Assembly: GCF_003991195.1 (NCBI RefSeq)
Contig: NZ_RCWL01000008.1
Span: 186,599 to 250,598 of the forward strand
DNA from: Gynurincola endophyticus
Lineage (GTDB): Bacteria; Bacteroidota; Bacteroidia; Chitinophagales; Chitinophagaceae
Direction of reading: 5' to 3'
DNA: 64,000 bases
Shown: positions 27,558 to 36,940 of the stretch, piece by piece
How the letters are laid out: the number at the start of each line of letters is the position of its first letter
Position numbering within the stretch: position 1 is the stretch's first letter
Notes under the pieces: generated by a model
Databases searched by the model: none
The model's input: the letters and a program-made list of their open reading frames with translations, nothing else
Told to the model about the DNA's origin: nothing
Made by a program: the position numbers and the translations under genes

Positions 27558-28511
27558 TTAGCGATTTTTAAAAGCTTCGATTAATTTCGGAACTACCTCA
27601 AATGCATCTCCCACAATGCCATAATCGGCAGCTTTGAAGAAGGGTGCTTCCGGATCTTTATTGATCACAACAATCACTTTGCTTCTGTTTACACCGGCCA
27701 GGTGTTGAATAGCTCCTGAAATACCGATCGCGATATATAAATTAGGGGCTACCACTACGCCTGTTTGGCCAACGTGTTCGTGGTGCGGGCGCCAATGTTC
27801 ATCGGCTACCGGACGGCTACAGGCCGTGGCTGCACCCAGTGTTTTAGCGAGATCCTCAATTAAATGCCAGTTCTCCGGTCCTTTCAAACCTCTACCGCCG
27901 CTTACAACGATATCGGCTTCTGTTAAAGGAACTTCACCTTCTACTTTATTTACCCCGGTAATTTTCACTTTTGCAGCCGGTAAACTGGCTGATAGTGCTT
28001 CTACCGTTGCTGTACCGCCAACTTCTGTTGCCTGGTAAGCATTTGGGTTCAGAGAAATGATTTTAACAGCAGAATGAACCGCTATGTTCGCAAAGGCTTT
28101 ACCGGAAAAAACAGATTTCTTAACGACAAAACCGTTTGAAGTATCAGGTAGGGCTACAGCTCCAGACACTAATCCGGCTTTCAGTTTAGCCGAAAGGCGG
28201 GGAGCAATGGCTTTACCATCCACGTTATTTGAAAAAATAACAATCGTTGCACCAGCAGCTTCAACAGCCGCGGCAACAGCTTGTGTGTAAACCTGTGCAT
28301 CGAAATGATTCAATGCAGCATCATTGATATGATAAATTTTCTGAACACCATATTGACCATAAGTAGCCAGCTCTTCCGACACATTACCCAACACTACTCC
28401 GTTTACTGCAACGCCCAGATTTTTAGCAACTGCAGCTCCATAGCTGATCACCTCTGCCGCTGCTTTTTTTACATGACCTTCGGCCTGATCTATAAAAACT
28501 AATACTGACAT
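27558..28511 (-). CDS. etfA: electron transfer flavoprotein, alpha subunit
   Basis: EtfA (317 residues) carries most of the FAD site of the ETF heterodimer, which takes electrons from acyl-CoA dehydrogenases. The C-terminal FAD domain is clear: VSGGRGLKGPENWHLIEDLA, CSRPVADEHW, VGQTGVVVAPNLYIAIGISG, AIQHLAGVNRSKVIVVINKD and PEAPFFKAADYGIVGD. It follows etfB by 24 bases, in the usual order, and ends at a terminator. An acyl-CoA dehydrogenase gene lies elsewhere in the window (60828) and may be a partner. Confidence 0.96.
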   Translation of the reverse strand: MSVLVFIDQAEGHVKKAAAEVISYGAAVAKNLGVAVNGVVLGNVSEELATYGQYGVQKIYHINDAALNHFDAQVYTQAVAAAVEAAGATIVIFSNNVDGKAIAPRLSAKLKAGLVSGAVALPDTSNGFVVKKSVFSGKAFANIAVHSAVKIISLNPNAYQATEVGGTATVEALSASLPAAKVKITGVNKVEGEVPLTEADIVVSGGRGLKGPENWHLIEDLAKTLGAATACSRPVADEHWRPHHEHVGQTGVVVAPNLYIAIGISGAIQHLAGVNRSKVIVVINKDPEAPFFKAADYGIVGDAFEVVPKLIEAFKNR

Positions 28512-28535
28512 AATTTTATATTAAGGGTGAACAAC

Positions 28536-29279
28536 TTAGATTACTTTAGCTTCTTCTTTTAATAGGCGAACCAACTCTGCAGGGTTTTCAGCATCAATTA
28601 ATTTAACACCAGCTTTTGCAGGAGGCATTTCAAAGCTGGCAACAGAAGTTAAAGCTTCTATAGCAGCAGGCTCCACCACTTTCAGAGGTTTTGTTCTGGC
28701 TCCCATAATCCCTTTCATATTTGGAATACGTTGTTCTGCCATCCCTTTCTGGCAGCTCACTACCAGCGGTGTTGCAACTTCGTCTACTTCTTCACCACCC
28801 TCAATTTCGCGGGTAATGGTTGCTGTAGTACCACTTAATTCAAATTTGGTAGCTAAAGCTACATAAGGGGCTTCGATTAACTCGGCCACCATACCACCAA
28901 CAGAAGAACCATTGTAGTCAATCGTTTCTTTACCGGTAAAGACCAGATCAAATTCACCCTCTTTTGCAATGTTAGCGATGTAACTGGCTATCTGAAAAGA
29001 ATCTGCTTGTGCAGCATTTACACGAATAGCTTCGTCTCCACCTAATGCTAGTGCTTTTCTGATAATAGGGTCAGCATCTGCTCCGCCCACTGTAACCAAA
29101 GAAATTCCGATAGAAGGATCTTTTTCTTTCAATTCAATAGCACGTACTAATGCATACCATTCGTCATAAGGATTAATAATCCATTGTACTCCAGCTTCAG
29201 CGAATTTCGTATTGTTATCGGTGAAAGCTATTTTTGCCGTAGTATCAGGCGTTTTGCTGATGCATACCAAAATTTTCAT
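28536..29279 (-). CDS. etfB: electron transfer flavoprotein, beta subunit
   Basis: EtfB (247 residues) binds AMP and docks with EtfA. Typical features are the N-terminal MKILVCISKTPDTTAKIAF, the segment NPYDEWYALVRAIELKEK, the TGKETIDYNGSSVGGMVAEL region and VSCQKGMAEQRIPNMKGIM with the ETF-beta signature near the C terminus. The ATG at 29279 is chosen over a TTG at 29285. It is the first gene of the etfBA unit. Confidence 0.95.
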   Translation of the reverse strand: MKILVCISKTPDTTAKIAFTDNNTKFAEAGVQWIINPYDEWYALVRAIELKEKDPSIGISLVTVGGADADPIIRKALALGGDEAIRVNAAQADSFQIASYIANIAKEGEFDLVFTGKETIDYNGSSVGGMVAELIEAPYVALATKFELSGTTATITREIEGGEEVDEVATPLVVSCQKGMAEQRIPNMKGIMGARTKPLKVVEPAAIEALTSVASFEMPPAKAGVKLIDAENPAELVRLLKEEAKVI

Positions 29280-29393
29280 TGGCAATAAGTTTTTGATATC
29301 TAATTGAAGGTTGTTTATGCAACCAGTGTATATACAAATATAAGTATCACAAATATAATTCCGAAAAATATTAGAAATTAAATTGTGGATAAG

Positions 29394-29705
29394 ATGGAGA
29401 GAATTCTTAAAATACAGGAGTTTTTAGAAAAAAATCCGAACGACAGTTTTTTGAAACATGCGCTGGGATTAGAATACAAGAAAATTGAAGCATATGACAA
29501 AGCGCTGACAACCTGGGAAGACCTGCTGCAAAACGATCCGCAATATGTCGGAACTTATTATCATATTGCACATTTATTGCTGGAAATGGGGCAACAGGAA
29601 AAAGCAATCGCTTATTTTGAGAAAGGAATGGAAGTAGCCAAACAGGCCAACGACCGCCATGCATATAGTGAACTCAGAGCCGCGTATGATGACTTGATGT
29701 ACTAA
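29394..29705 (+). CDS. small tetratricopeptide-repeat protein
   Basis: This protein of about 103 residues consists almost wholly of TPR helices: FLKHALGLEYKKIEAYDKAL, PQYVGTYYHIAHLLLEMGQQ and EKAIAYFEKGMEVAKQANDR. Such proteins are adaptors for protein contacts; the partner is unknown. The ATG at 29394 is preferred, with a GTG at 29385 as an alternative. It has no signal peptide. It lies between the divergent etfB gene and tilS on +. Confidence 0.8.
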   Translation: MERILKIQEFLEKNPNDSFLKHALGLEYKKIEAYDKALTTWEDLLQNDPQYVGTYYHIAHLLLEMGQQEKAIAYFEKGMEVAKQANDRHAYSELRAAYDDLMY

Positions 29706-29706
29706 T

Positions 29707-29745
29707 ATGAATGAAGAATGAAGAATGTAGAATGAAGAGTTAAGG
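29707..29745 (+). repeat. short imperfect GAATGAA-type direct repeat
   Basis: About five imperfect copies of a 7-8 base AGAATGA(A/G) unit lie between the TPR gene and tilS. This looks like simple-sequence drift; no function is evident. Confidence 0.5.
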
Positions 29746-29815
29746 ATGTAAAATTGAAAATGCGGTGAAAGCTATTCATTAATGGTAAAAAGCAGCATGA
29801 AACTAAAAGCCGGTT

Positions 29816-31171
29816 ATGTTAGAAAAGTTTATTAAAAATATCGAAAAATCAGGCCTTAATAATGGTAATCGAATATTGATTGCCGTTAGTGGAGGGGTGG
29901 ATAGTGTTGTTTTAACACGGCTTGCCGTTCAATATTTTTCAAATGTGTGTATTGCGCACTGTAATTTTCAGTTGAGAGGTGAAGAAAGTAAAAGAGATGA
30001 GCAATTTGTACGGAATCTTGCAAAAGAGCTCAATGTGCCTTTTTACATTATTTCTTTTGAAACGGAAGCTTTTGCAGAAAAAGAAAAAATCACTATTCAG
30101 GAAGCTGCCCGTACGTTGCGTTATAAATGGTTTAATGAAATTCTGGAAGGAAACCATTTACCGGAACAAGGGCATGCTCATCAAACAGGTCATCCGCAGT
30201 TTTTATTGACAGCGCATCATGCCGATGATCAGATTGAAACTTTTTTTATTCATCTGAACAGAGGTAGCGGTTTGAGAGGGTTAAAAGGCATTCTGGTTAA
30301 GAATGGAAAAATTATTCGTCCTTTCCTCAGTATTTCAAAACAGGAAATTGTTGAATCTGCTAACAATAATAACTGGCGTTTTGTAGAAGACAGCTCCAAT
30401 GAAAGTGATAAGTATTCAAGAAACTATTTCAGACATCATATTCTGCCTGCCATTGAAACAAAGTTTCCGAAGTTTGGAAATTCTTTATTACGCAATATTG
30501 ATTTACTACAGGGTGGTTTTGTATTGTATGAAATGAAATTGAGAGAATTAATGAATAATCTTGTAGAGTACAGAAATAATGAAGTGCATATTCCTGTACG
30601 TAAATTACAAAAGTTACCCGCATTTGAAACCGTTTTATGGGAAGTAGTAGCTACTTATGGATTTTCTTCAGCACAGCTAAATGATATACTGCATCTGTTA
30701 AATGCACAGACAGGTAAATACGTAGAAAGTGAATCTCATCAAATCTTTAAACACCGTGAGTGGTTGATCATTGTAGCGAAACAATCATCAGACCATCACC
30801 ATTATGTAATAGATAAGGAAGGTGCTTATACTTTTGCAGAAGGTACCTTATTGTTAAAAAAGCAACATGAAGTAAACGAAGCTGTATCCGGTTCTTTGTC
30901 GGTGCAATTGGATGCAACGAAGGTGGAGTTTCCGCTTCTTTTAAGAAAATGGCGCGAAGGTGATTATTTTTATCCGCTCGGTTTGGGAAAGAAAAAGAAA
31001 GTGGCGAGATTTTGTATAGATCAGAAAATGTCGAAGACCGATAAAGAAAAAGTGTGGGTATTGGAAATGAACCAGAAAATAGTTTGGGTGATAGGCTTAC
31101 GGATCGACGACCGGTTTAAACTATCACCCAATACAAAAGATATATTAAGTCTTGATTTTAAAAAGAATTAA
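29816..31171 (+). CDS. tilS: tRNA(Ile)-lysidine synthase
   Basis: TilS attaches lysine to C34 of the tRNA-Ile that reads AUA, using ATP. The N-terminal PP-loop SGGVDSVVL (residues about 25-33) is present, as are LTAHHADDQIETFFIHLNRG and the substrate-binding segment FVEDSSNESDKYSRNYFRH. A C-terminal TilS domain follows (LLRKWREGDYFYPLGLGKKK, then DKEKVWVLEMN). Length, 451 residues, is normal. Its last 14 bases overlap the end of the convergent rhomboid gene, with no terminator visible between them. Confidence 0.95.
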   Translation: MLEKFIKNIEKSGLNNGNRILIAVSGGVDSVVLTRLAVQYFSNVCIAHCNFQLRGEESKRDEQFVRNLAKELNVPFYIISFETEAFAEKEKITIQEAARTLRYKWFNEILEGNHLPEQGHAHQTGHPQFLLTAHHADDQIETFFIHLNRGSGLRGLKGILVKNGKIIRPFLSISKQEIVESANNNNWRFVEDSSNESDKYSRNYFRHHILPAIETKFPKFGNSLLRNIDLLQGGFVLYEMKLRELMNNLVEYRNNEVHIPVRKLQKLPAFETVLWEVVATYGFSSAQLNDILHLLNAQTGKYVESESHQIFKHREWLIIVAKQSSDHHHYVIDKEGAYTFAEGTLLLKKQHEVNEAVSGSLSVQLDATKVEFPLLLRKWREGDYFYPLGLGKKKKVARFCIDQKMSKTDKEKVWVLEMNQKIVWVIGLRIDDRFKLSPNTKDILSLDFKKN

Positions 31172-31808
31172 TCCAGTTACGGATATTGTATACAAAAGCT
31201 TCCAACAGCGGGTAGGAGCTGAATACGTAAGTTGCAGCGATAATGAACCCGATGCCGAACAGGCTTCCGAAGAGATGGGCGGAGTGATTGATGCGATCAC
31301 CGCCTCTTTTATCAAGATAAGAAGAGATGAGCAGGTATACGAAGCCGAAGATGAATCCCGGAATAGTAAAAAACGGTAATAATATAATACCAATTTTTCC
31401 TAAAGGGTTAAACATGATCGAGGCAAACACTACGGCCGAAACTGCTCCGGATGCGCCCAGCGACCGGTAGTATGAATTATTTTTATGTTTCAGGTAAGTT
31501 GGTAAAATACTGAAGAATAAAGCTGATATATACAATAACAGATAAACCCACACTCCGTTTTCATTAAAAACCTCTTTTAAATAGAGTTCCAAAGCAGAAC
31601 CGAATGAGTAAAGGGCGATCATATTAAAGGCCAGGTGAACATAATCTCCGTGAATTAAACCAGATGTAAAAAAACGGTACCATTGTTTGTTCTGATGAAT
31701 GGCCGGAGGATAAAAAATAAGATCATTCATCACTTTTTCATTACTAAAGGCAGTTAAAGAAGCTATTACAGTGATAATTACAATAATTAAGGTGATACTT
31801 AGCGTCAT
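31158..31808 (-). CDS. rhomboid-family intramembrane serine protease
   Basis: This 216-residue integral membrane protein has about six helices. The rhomboid catalytic features are visible: serine in GASGAVSAVVF, histidine in NHSAHLFGSLFG, and the upstream segment LIHGDYVHLAFNMIALYSFG carrying the conserved H/N motif of helix 2. Such enzymes cut membrane proteins within or near the membrane; substrates are unknown. It starts 4 bases after rlmH ends, so the two form an operon, and its 3' end overlaps tilS by 14 bases in the convergent direction. Confidence 0.92.
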   Translation of the reverse strand: MTLSITLIIVIITVIASLTAFSNEKVMNDLIFYPPAIHQNKQWYRFFTSGLIHGDYVHLAFNMIALYSFGSALELYLKEVFNENGVWVYLLLYISALFFSILPTYLKHKNNSYYRSLGASGAVSAVVFASIMFNPLGKIGIILLPFFTIPGFIFGFVYLLISSYLDKRGGDRINHSAHLFGSLFGIGFIIAATYVFSSYPLLEAFVYNIRNWINSF

Positions 31809-31812
31809 GATA

Positions 31813-32286
31813 TTAAATATGATGGTATTTTTCGTTTTTGATAATCGTGCAGGCGCGGTAAACCTGCTCTGCCAAAATTAATCTAACTAATTGATGTGGA
31901 AAAGTCAATGGTGATAATGACCACTTTGCATTCGCTCTTAGCATCACCGTTTCGTCAATGCCAAAAGCCCCTCCTATTAAAAAGATGATATTTTTTTGCG
32001 ACTCGTTGGCCCGGGTTTGTAAAAATTGAGCCAATTGTTCTGAGCTGTAAAGTTTTCCGCGCTCATCCAAGGCTACGAGATAATCCTCTTTCTGCAAATT
32101 TGCCAGAATCAGTTCCCCTTCTTTCTTTTTTAATTCCTGAACCGATAACTGAGCAGCATTTTTGGGCGGAGAAATTATTTTCCACTCCGTCGGAAAATAT
32201 TTCTGAAGGCGGCCCGAAAACTCCGTAACCCCTTCATTGACATAGAAGTCATTTTTTTTACCCACTGACCAGAACTGTATTTTCAT
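31813..32286 (-). CDS. rlmH: 23S rRNA (pseudouridine1915-N3)-methyltransferase
   Basis: RlmH is a SPOUT methyltransferase that modifies pseudouridine 1915 in helix 69 of 23S rRNA. This 157-residue protein has the family length and motifs: LDERGKLYSSEQLAQFL, IIFLIGGAFGIDETVM, WSLSPLTFPHQLVRLILAEQ and the C-terminal VYRACTIIKNEKYHH that completes the active site. It heads a two-gene unit with the rhomboid protease. A near-consensus TACTTTTA lies on the - strand at 32291-32298. Confidence 0.96.
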   Translation of the reverse strand: MKIQFWSVGKKNDFYVNEGVTEFSGRLQKYFPTEWKIISPPKNAAQLSVQELKKKEGELILANLQKEDYLVALDERGKLYSSEQLAQFLQTRANESQKNIIFLIGGAFGIDETVMLRANAKWSLSPLTFPHQLVRLILAEQVYRACTIIKNEKYHHI

Positions 32287-32710
32287 AACATAAAAGTACG
32301 GCTTTTACCTTTTCCGTTCTATTACCCTTAAAGTTTTGTTAACGAAAAAGCTGGAGTCTAATGGGTTTTGTTAACGCCGATGATTCAGGTCAATAAAAAT
32401 CAATGATAATCTTTTAAAAAATAGATATATATCAATTTTTAACTGAAAAGTATAGGCGAAGTTCAATCAGTAAACATTGATTAGGTAAAATGTTATTAAA
32501 ATAATCTATTGAAAATCAATTGTTATTTAACAAAATGAAATCGTTTGACCTTTAACGGTTGTTGTAAAAATACAATGAGCGGTTGCGGGTGAACGAAAGT
32601 CACATAAATGCCCGGCAAGCAATATAGTCAGTCTATCTTTCCCCTGTTTTTCGGTTACAGGTTTCATCTCTGATTAGCAAGTAAAAAGTAAAACTTTTAA
32701 AAATTATTCT
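32287..32710. other. regulatory-looking spacer upstream of the T9SS repeat protein
   Basis: This 424-bp AT-rich divergent spacer has no gene. It contains two identical 12-base direct repeats GTTTTGTTAACG at 32333-32344 and 32365-32376, 32 bases apart start to start, and a related inverted repeat TTGTTATTTAACAA at 32520-32533. These could be binding sites for a regulator of either flanking gene. Confidence 0.5.
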
Positions 32711-35700
32711 ATGAGGAAAATTTACTTGCTCTTTTGCTTGTTGCTCACGGTGACAACGGTGCATTTATTTGGACAACAGGCTAACATTCCAAAAAATTCA
32801 ATAACGTTCACTCCGTGGACGACAGACGTGTTTCCGGGCGTTGCTGTCGGTATTAATGATTGGAACAACGGAGGTAATGTGGCGAATGTTATATTAAATA
32901 ATACATCTACTGCCACCGGTACTGTTTTTGGAACAGCTTTGGGTTCTACAGATGCAACGGACTCTCTGCGTATAACGCATACCAGTACTTACTCTGCCGG
33001 TAATATTGTCGGATTCAGAGGATCTGTAGTTGCATTATCTACCAATATTTCTATTGAAATTTCAGCATGGAACGGTACGAATAAAGTGAGTTCCAGAGTT
33101 TATCCTTCTTCTTTATTGGGTGATTTGCTTGGCAGCGGTACAATGGATTTTACGCTGGTAACTACAGCAGCTTATAATGCTGTGCAAATCAAAGTTACAG
33201 GAAACAGCGGATTGGCTTTTACGGGTGGAGTTACCGTACAGTATGCTATTGTAAAAGCATTTGAAGCGGGGCCGCAAACGGCTTGTAATACGCCAACTGT
33301 TATCAATGCTCCTTCTCAGGCATTTGATGTAGAACCGAGTTTAACAGCACCTATAGGAGTGGCTACTTACAATTCTCCGTATAATTTAATTGATAACAAT
33401 GCAGCTACTACAACTGATATCGTTTCGGTGGTAACAGGTGGTGCGCAAATTGCGTATATAGACAGAGCACAGACTTATACTGATCCATACTTTGTAGGTT
33501 TTGATATTCGTCAGGCTTCTTTGATCAGTTTAAGTGCTTTGGGTACGATGCAGATCAGAACATACCTGAATGGTACCCTGCAGGAAACGGTTGCTTTAAG
33601 CGATGCATTGGTAGGGGCCAGTGTGGTTTCTTCAAATACACGCAGAGTTGGTTTTGTAACCAGTCTGCCTTTTAACACGATCCAGTTCTATCAGAACGGT
33701 ATAGGCGCTAATATTGGAAACTTTTCATTGGTGAATCTTATTATGACGAGATTCTGTGCAGCTCCTGATTTAAATTGTAACGAAACCGTTAGTCTTACAA
33801 ATCCGGATCACTCTGTATATATTAACTCAGTAAGATCAGGAGTAAGCGGCGGTGCCTGTGTAAACTGTTCGGTAGATGGGGCAATCAATGTATTAGATAG
33901 TGACCCTGCTAATTTCGCAACTCTTAATATGGTAGGTGGCGCAATAGGAAGTGTGGCACTATCGGTAAAAGACGCCATGCGTACCTATCCTGCTAATACT
34001 TATGCAGGTTTTGATATCACTACTCCTTCTTTGTTAAATCTGACACTCTTATCAGGATTAAGGGTAGAAACCTATCTTAATAATGTAGCTCAGGAAACAT
34101 TTACCGGGGCAAATTTATTAGGTTTGGGCTCTTCCTTTGTGGGTGGAATCACGACTAGCAGAATCGGATTCCTGGCAGGTCAGCCTTTCGATGAAATTCG
34201 CCTGGTGGTATTAGGAGGTCTCTCCGCAAATGTAGGAGCTACACGTGTATACAATGCATTTGTAACAAGAATGTGTGACGTAAATACATTGTCGTGTAAT
34301 ACACCTGAAACATTAGACTTTCCGACTTATCCGGTGTTGATTAATTCTGTAAATACAGGAATTACTTCGGCAGGATGTGTGGGCTGTTCTTTAAATAATA
34401 CATCAGCTATACTGGATAATGATCCGGCTACTTTTGCCAGATTAACGATTGCCGGTGGTGTATTAACCACTGCAAGAGTTTCTGTGAAAAAAGCTGTTAC
34501 TCCTTTTGGTGCCAATACATTTATCGGCATTCCGATTCAGGCAAATTCACTGGCCAGTCTTGATTTATTCAATGCTGTAAAGTTGATCGCTTACAATAAT
34601 GGTGTGGTGGTGAGTGAAACAAATGCAAGTACTAATCCTTTGATGGGGTTAAATTCAGGGCTTTTATTCCCGACAGGATACCAGGTATTAGGTTTTGTGC
34701 CTGCTGGTCCGTTCGATGAAGTAGTGGCAGAGTTTACCATACCGGCTTCTATCAGTGCCGGAAACATCGATATATACGATGTGGTGGTACAACAGTTCTG
34801 TAATCAGCCGATCGATTGTGATGAAACGATTTACCTGAATGAAGGTGATCCTTTAAATCCTGCTGCACCTGGTATGCCGGTATATGTCAACTATGGAAGA
34901 ACAGGTCCGGTTGGAGGAGCTTGTGTTGGTTGTTCGGTAGCTAATCCTCAAAATGTGATCAGCGCCAGTACAACTGATTATGCTACTATTAATTTAACAG
35001 GAAGCCTTATCTCCGGTGCAGGTATATCAGTGGTAGATGCAATGAACGTTTATCCTGTTGGAACTTATGCAGGATTCACCGTTCAGGATATGGGATCATT
35101 TGCCGAATTACAATTATTATCTGGCTTAACAGTTGAAACCTATCTGAACGGTACTTTACAGGAAAGTGGCACCGCGGCTAACCTGATCAGCCTTGAAGTG
35201 ATTGGCATTCCAATTTTTGGTAGTGGTTCAGGTGTTTACAATGTAGGTTTCAAGGTAACTAAAGACTTTAATGAAATCAGGTTGATTGCAAGTGAAATTG
35301 CAGGCGTAGGATTATTAAATGGCCTGAGAGTATACGGCGCCTGGGCAGATACCAGAGAATCTAACGGTGGTAACCTGTATTGTCACAAACAGGTGAATCC
35401 GGATATGAACGTCGCTATTCAGAATGTAACTATTGCAGGAAATCTGAAGTCAAATGACATTATGCCTTCTAATGCAATATACAGTGCATGGACGCCTCAT
35501 CCTGACAATCCGGCCGGCGCAGTGATTGTTACCAATCCTGATGGTACTTATACTTTTACATCTGCAACTGTTGGAAGTTATGTATTCTTCTACGAAGTAT
35601 GTGTAGGAACACAAGGATTATGTTACCCGTCATTTATCAAGATTACAGTTACGCCTGATGATAATTCTCCGACAGGAAATTATCCGGTAATTGTAAATCC

Positions 35701-36886
35701 TGATTATGGTAATGTACTGACCGGTGGAGCTATTACAGTGAAAGTAGTTTCTAATGATGCACCTGGTAATGATATTCTGATGCTGAATCTGGCTTCATTA
35801 AGATTATCAACCGTACCAAGTGAAGTAGCTCAGCATGGTATTGCGGTGGTGAATCCTGACGGAAGCATTACTTATACACCAACACCCGGATTTACAGGGA
35901 AAGATAGCTTGAAATACTATGTGAGCGATAACCACGCTCCAACTCCTCACGAAGGAAGTGCATGGGTGATTTTCTCTATCTATCCTGCAGATTATGTGAA
36001 TACGGTAGTAGCGAATGATGACTTCTTTGCAACGAAATATACAAAAGCAGGTAATGTGTTAGATAATGATAGCGATCCGGAAGGAGATATGATTAGTGTG
36101 GTTGATCCTTCATCACCACGTGTTGCGAACAATACAAAGAATAAAAAACAACGATATTCAGTAAGTGCCAGAACGGTAACAACACCGGAAGGAGTACTGG
36201 ATATACAGACAGACGGTAGCTTTACGTTTGTACCGGCTCCGACTTACGCAGGAACTTATCAGCACGTGTACACAATCACTGATGATAATGCAGGAGGAGC
36301 AGCTACAGCATCTGCAACACTTTCGATATTAGTATCTCAGGCTTACACACTACCGATCGTAGTTTCTGAGTTTGACGTTAAACGTGAAAACGGAGTGAAT
36401 GTTCTTCGCTGGAAAACCAGCCTGGAAGAAAATGCCAGCCACTTCGGAATCGAGAGAAGTATTGATGGGGTAACCTTTACCGAAATTGCCCGTATCAGTG
36501 CTGATAACCGCTCTTCTTACAAATATGAAGATGCCTTCCAGCATAATGGTAAAGTGTACTACAGGCTGAAGCTCGTTGATTTAGACGAAACAGCTGAATA
36601 CTCATCAGTGAAGTTTGTTGAAACTGAGAACAGATTTAATTTGTCGGTTCATCCGAATCCGGCAGTAAACGGAAGAACTTATCTGAATACAGGCGGTTAC
36701 TCTGGTACTGTATCAGTAAGAATTTCAGATGCTGTTGGTAGAACGGTAGCACAAAAACAATTGAATGTTCAACAAAACGCAACCGTTGAATTGCCACTCT
36801 TGCCAAGTCAAAAAGGTATCTACTATATTATGGTTTTAGATAGTCAGGGTAATAGAATTCTGCAAACCAAAATATTGAATCAATAA
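32711..36886 (+). CDS. giant secreted repeat protein with T9SS sorting tail
   Basis: This 1391-residue protein starts with a Sec signal (MRKIYLLFCLLLTVTTVHLF, then GQQ). Residues about 25-885 consist of roughly five related beta-rich units of about 165-175 residues; the last four begin near residues 192, 354, 527 and 701, each led by a C-N/D-x-(P/E)-T sequence. Units three to five contain GACVNCSV, AGCVGCSL and GACVGCSV. Cadherin/VCBS-like modules follow (NPDGTYTFTSATVGSYVFF; NPDGSITYTPTPGFTGKDSL; VLDNDSDPEGDM), then a fibronectin-like stretch near 1215-1300. The end (VHPNPAVNGRTYLNTGG ... GIYYIMVLDSQGNR) is a type A T9SS C-terminal domain, so it should be exported and anchored at the surface or released. 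Its task, perhaps adhesion or matrix, is unknown. Confidence 0.9.
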   Translation: MRKIYLLFCLLLTVTTVHLFGQQANIPKNSITFTPWTTDVFPGVAVGINDWNNGGNVANVILNNTSTATGTVFGTALGSTDATDSLRITHTSTYSAGNIVGFRGSVVALSTNISIEISAWNGTNKVSSRVYPSSLLGDLLGSGTMDFTLVTTAAYNAVQIKVTGNSGLAFTGGVTVQYAIVKAFEAGPQTACNTPTVINAPSQAFDVEPSLTAPIGVATYNSPYNLIDNNAATTTDIVSVVTGGAQIAYIDRAQTYTDPYFVGFDIRQASLISLSALGTMQIRTYLNGTLQETVALSDALVGASVVSSNTRRVGFVTSLPFNTIQFYQNGIGANIGNFSLVNLIMTRFCAAPDLNCNETVSLTNPDHSVYINSVRSGVSGGACVNCSVDGAINVLDSDPANFATLNMVGGAIGSVALSVKDAMRTYPANTYAGFDITTPSLLNLTLLSGLRVETYLNNVAQETFTGANLLGLGSSFVGGITTSRIGFLAGQPFDEIRLVVLGGLSANVGATRVYNAFVTRMCDVNTLSCNTPETLDFPTYPVLINSVNTGITSAGCVGCSLNNTSAILDNDPATFARLTIAGGVLTTARVSVKKAVTPFGANTFIGIPIQANSLASLDLFNAVKLIAYNNGVVVSETNASTNPLMGLNSGLLFPTGYQVLGFVPAGPFDEVVAEFTIPASISAGNIDIYDVVVQQFCNQPIDCDETIYLNEGDPLNPAAPGMPVYVNYGRTGPVGGACVGCSVANPQNVISASTTDYATINLTGSLISGAGISVVDAMNVYPVGTYAGFTVQDMGSFAELQLLSGLTVETYLNGTLQESGTAANLISLEVIGIPIFGSGSGVYNVGFKVTKDFNEIRLIASEIAGVGLLNGLRVYGAWADTRESNGGNLYCHKQVNPDMNVAIQNVTIAGNLKSNDIMPSNAIYSAWTPHPDNPAGAVIVTNPDGTYTFTSATVGSYVFFYEVCVGTQGLCYPSFIKITVTPDDNSPTGNYPVIVNPDYGNVLTGGAITVKVVSNDAPGNDILMLNLASLRLSTVPSEVAQHGIAVVNPDGSITYTPTPGFTGKDSLKYYVSDNHAPTPHEGSAWVIFSIYPADYVNTVVANDDFFATKYTKAGNVLDNDSDPEGDMISVVDPSSPRVANNTKNKKQRYSVSARTVTTPEGVLDIQTDGSFTFVPAPTYAGTYQHVYTITDDNAGGAATASATLSILVSQAYTLPIVVSEFDVKRENGVNVLRWKTSLEENASHFGIERSIDGVTFTEIARISADNRSSYKYEDAFQHNGKVYYRLKLVDLDETAEYSSVKFVETENRFNLSVHPNPAVNGRTYLNTGGYSGTVSVRISDAVGRTVAQKQLNVQQNATVELPLLPSQKGIYYIMVLDSQGNRILQTKILNQ
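33284..35365 (+). repeat. four in-gene tandem repeats coding for about 170-residue units
   Basis: Units lie at about 33284-33772, 33773-34290, 34291-34812 and 34813-35365. They share the protein patterns FxIxxxSLxxLxxLxxxxxxTYLN, GFxxxxPFxEIxL and a closing cysteine. The DNA copies have diverged strongly, so the duplication is old. Confidence 0.75.
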
Positions 36887-36907
36887 AGGTGTGATTGAGT
36901 CAGACCG

Positions 36908-36940
36908 AAAAGGGATATTCATCTAGAATATCCCTTTTTT
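36908..36940 (+). terminator. terminator of the T9SS repeat protein gene
   Basis: AAAAGGGATATTC (36908-36920) pairs with GAATATCCCTTTT (36926-36938), loop ATCTA, followed by T residues. It begins 22 bases after the stop codon. Confidence 0.88.

Noticed and set aside
29707-29745. GAATGAA repeats as a possible CRISPR-like or functional array
   Set aside because: Units are only 7-8 bases, imperfect and without spacers; simple-sequence drift explains them.
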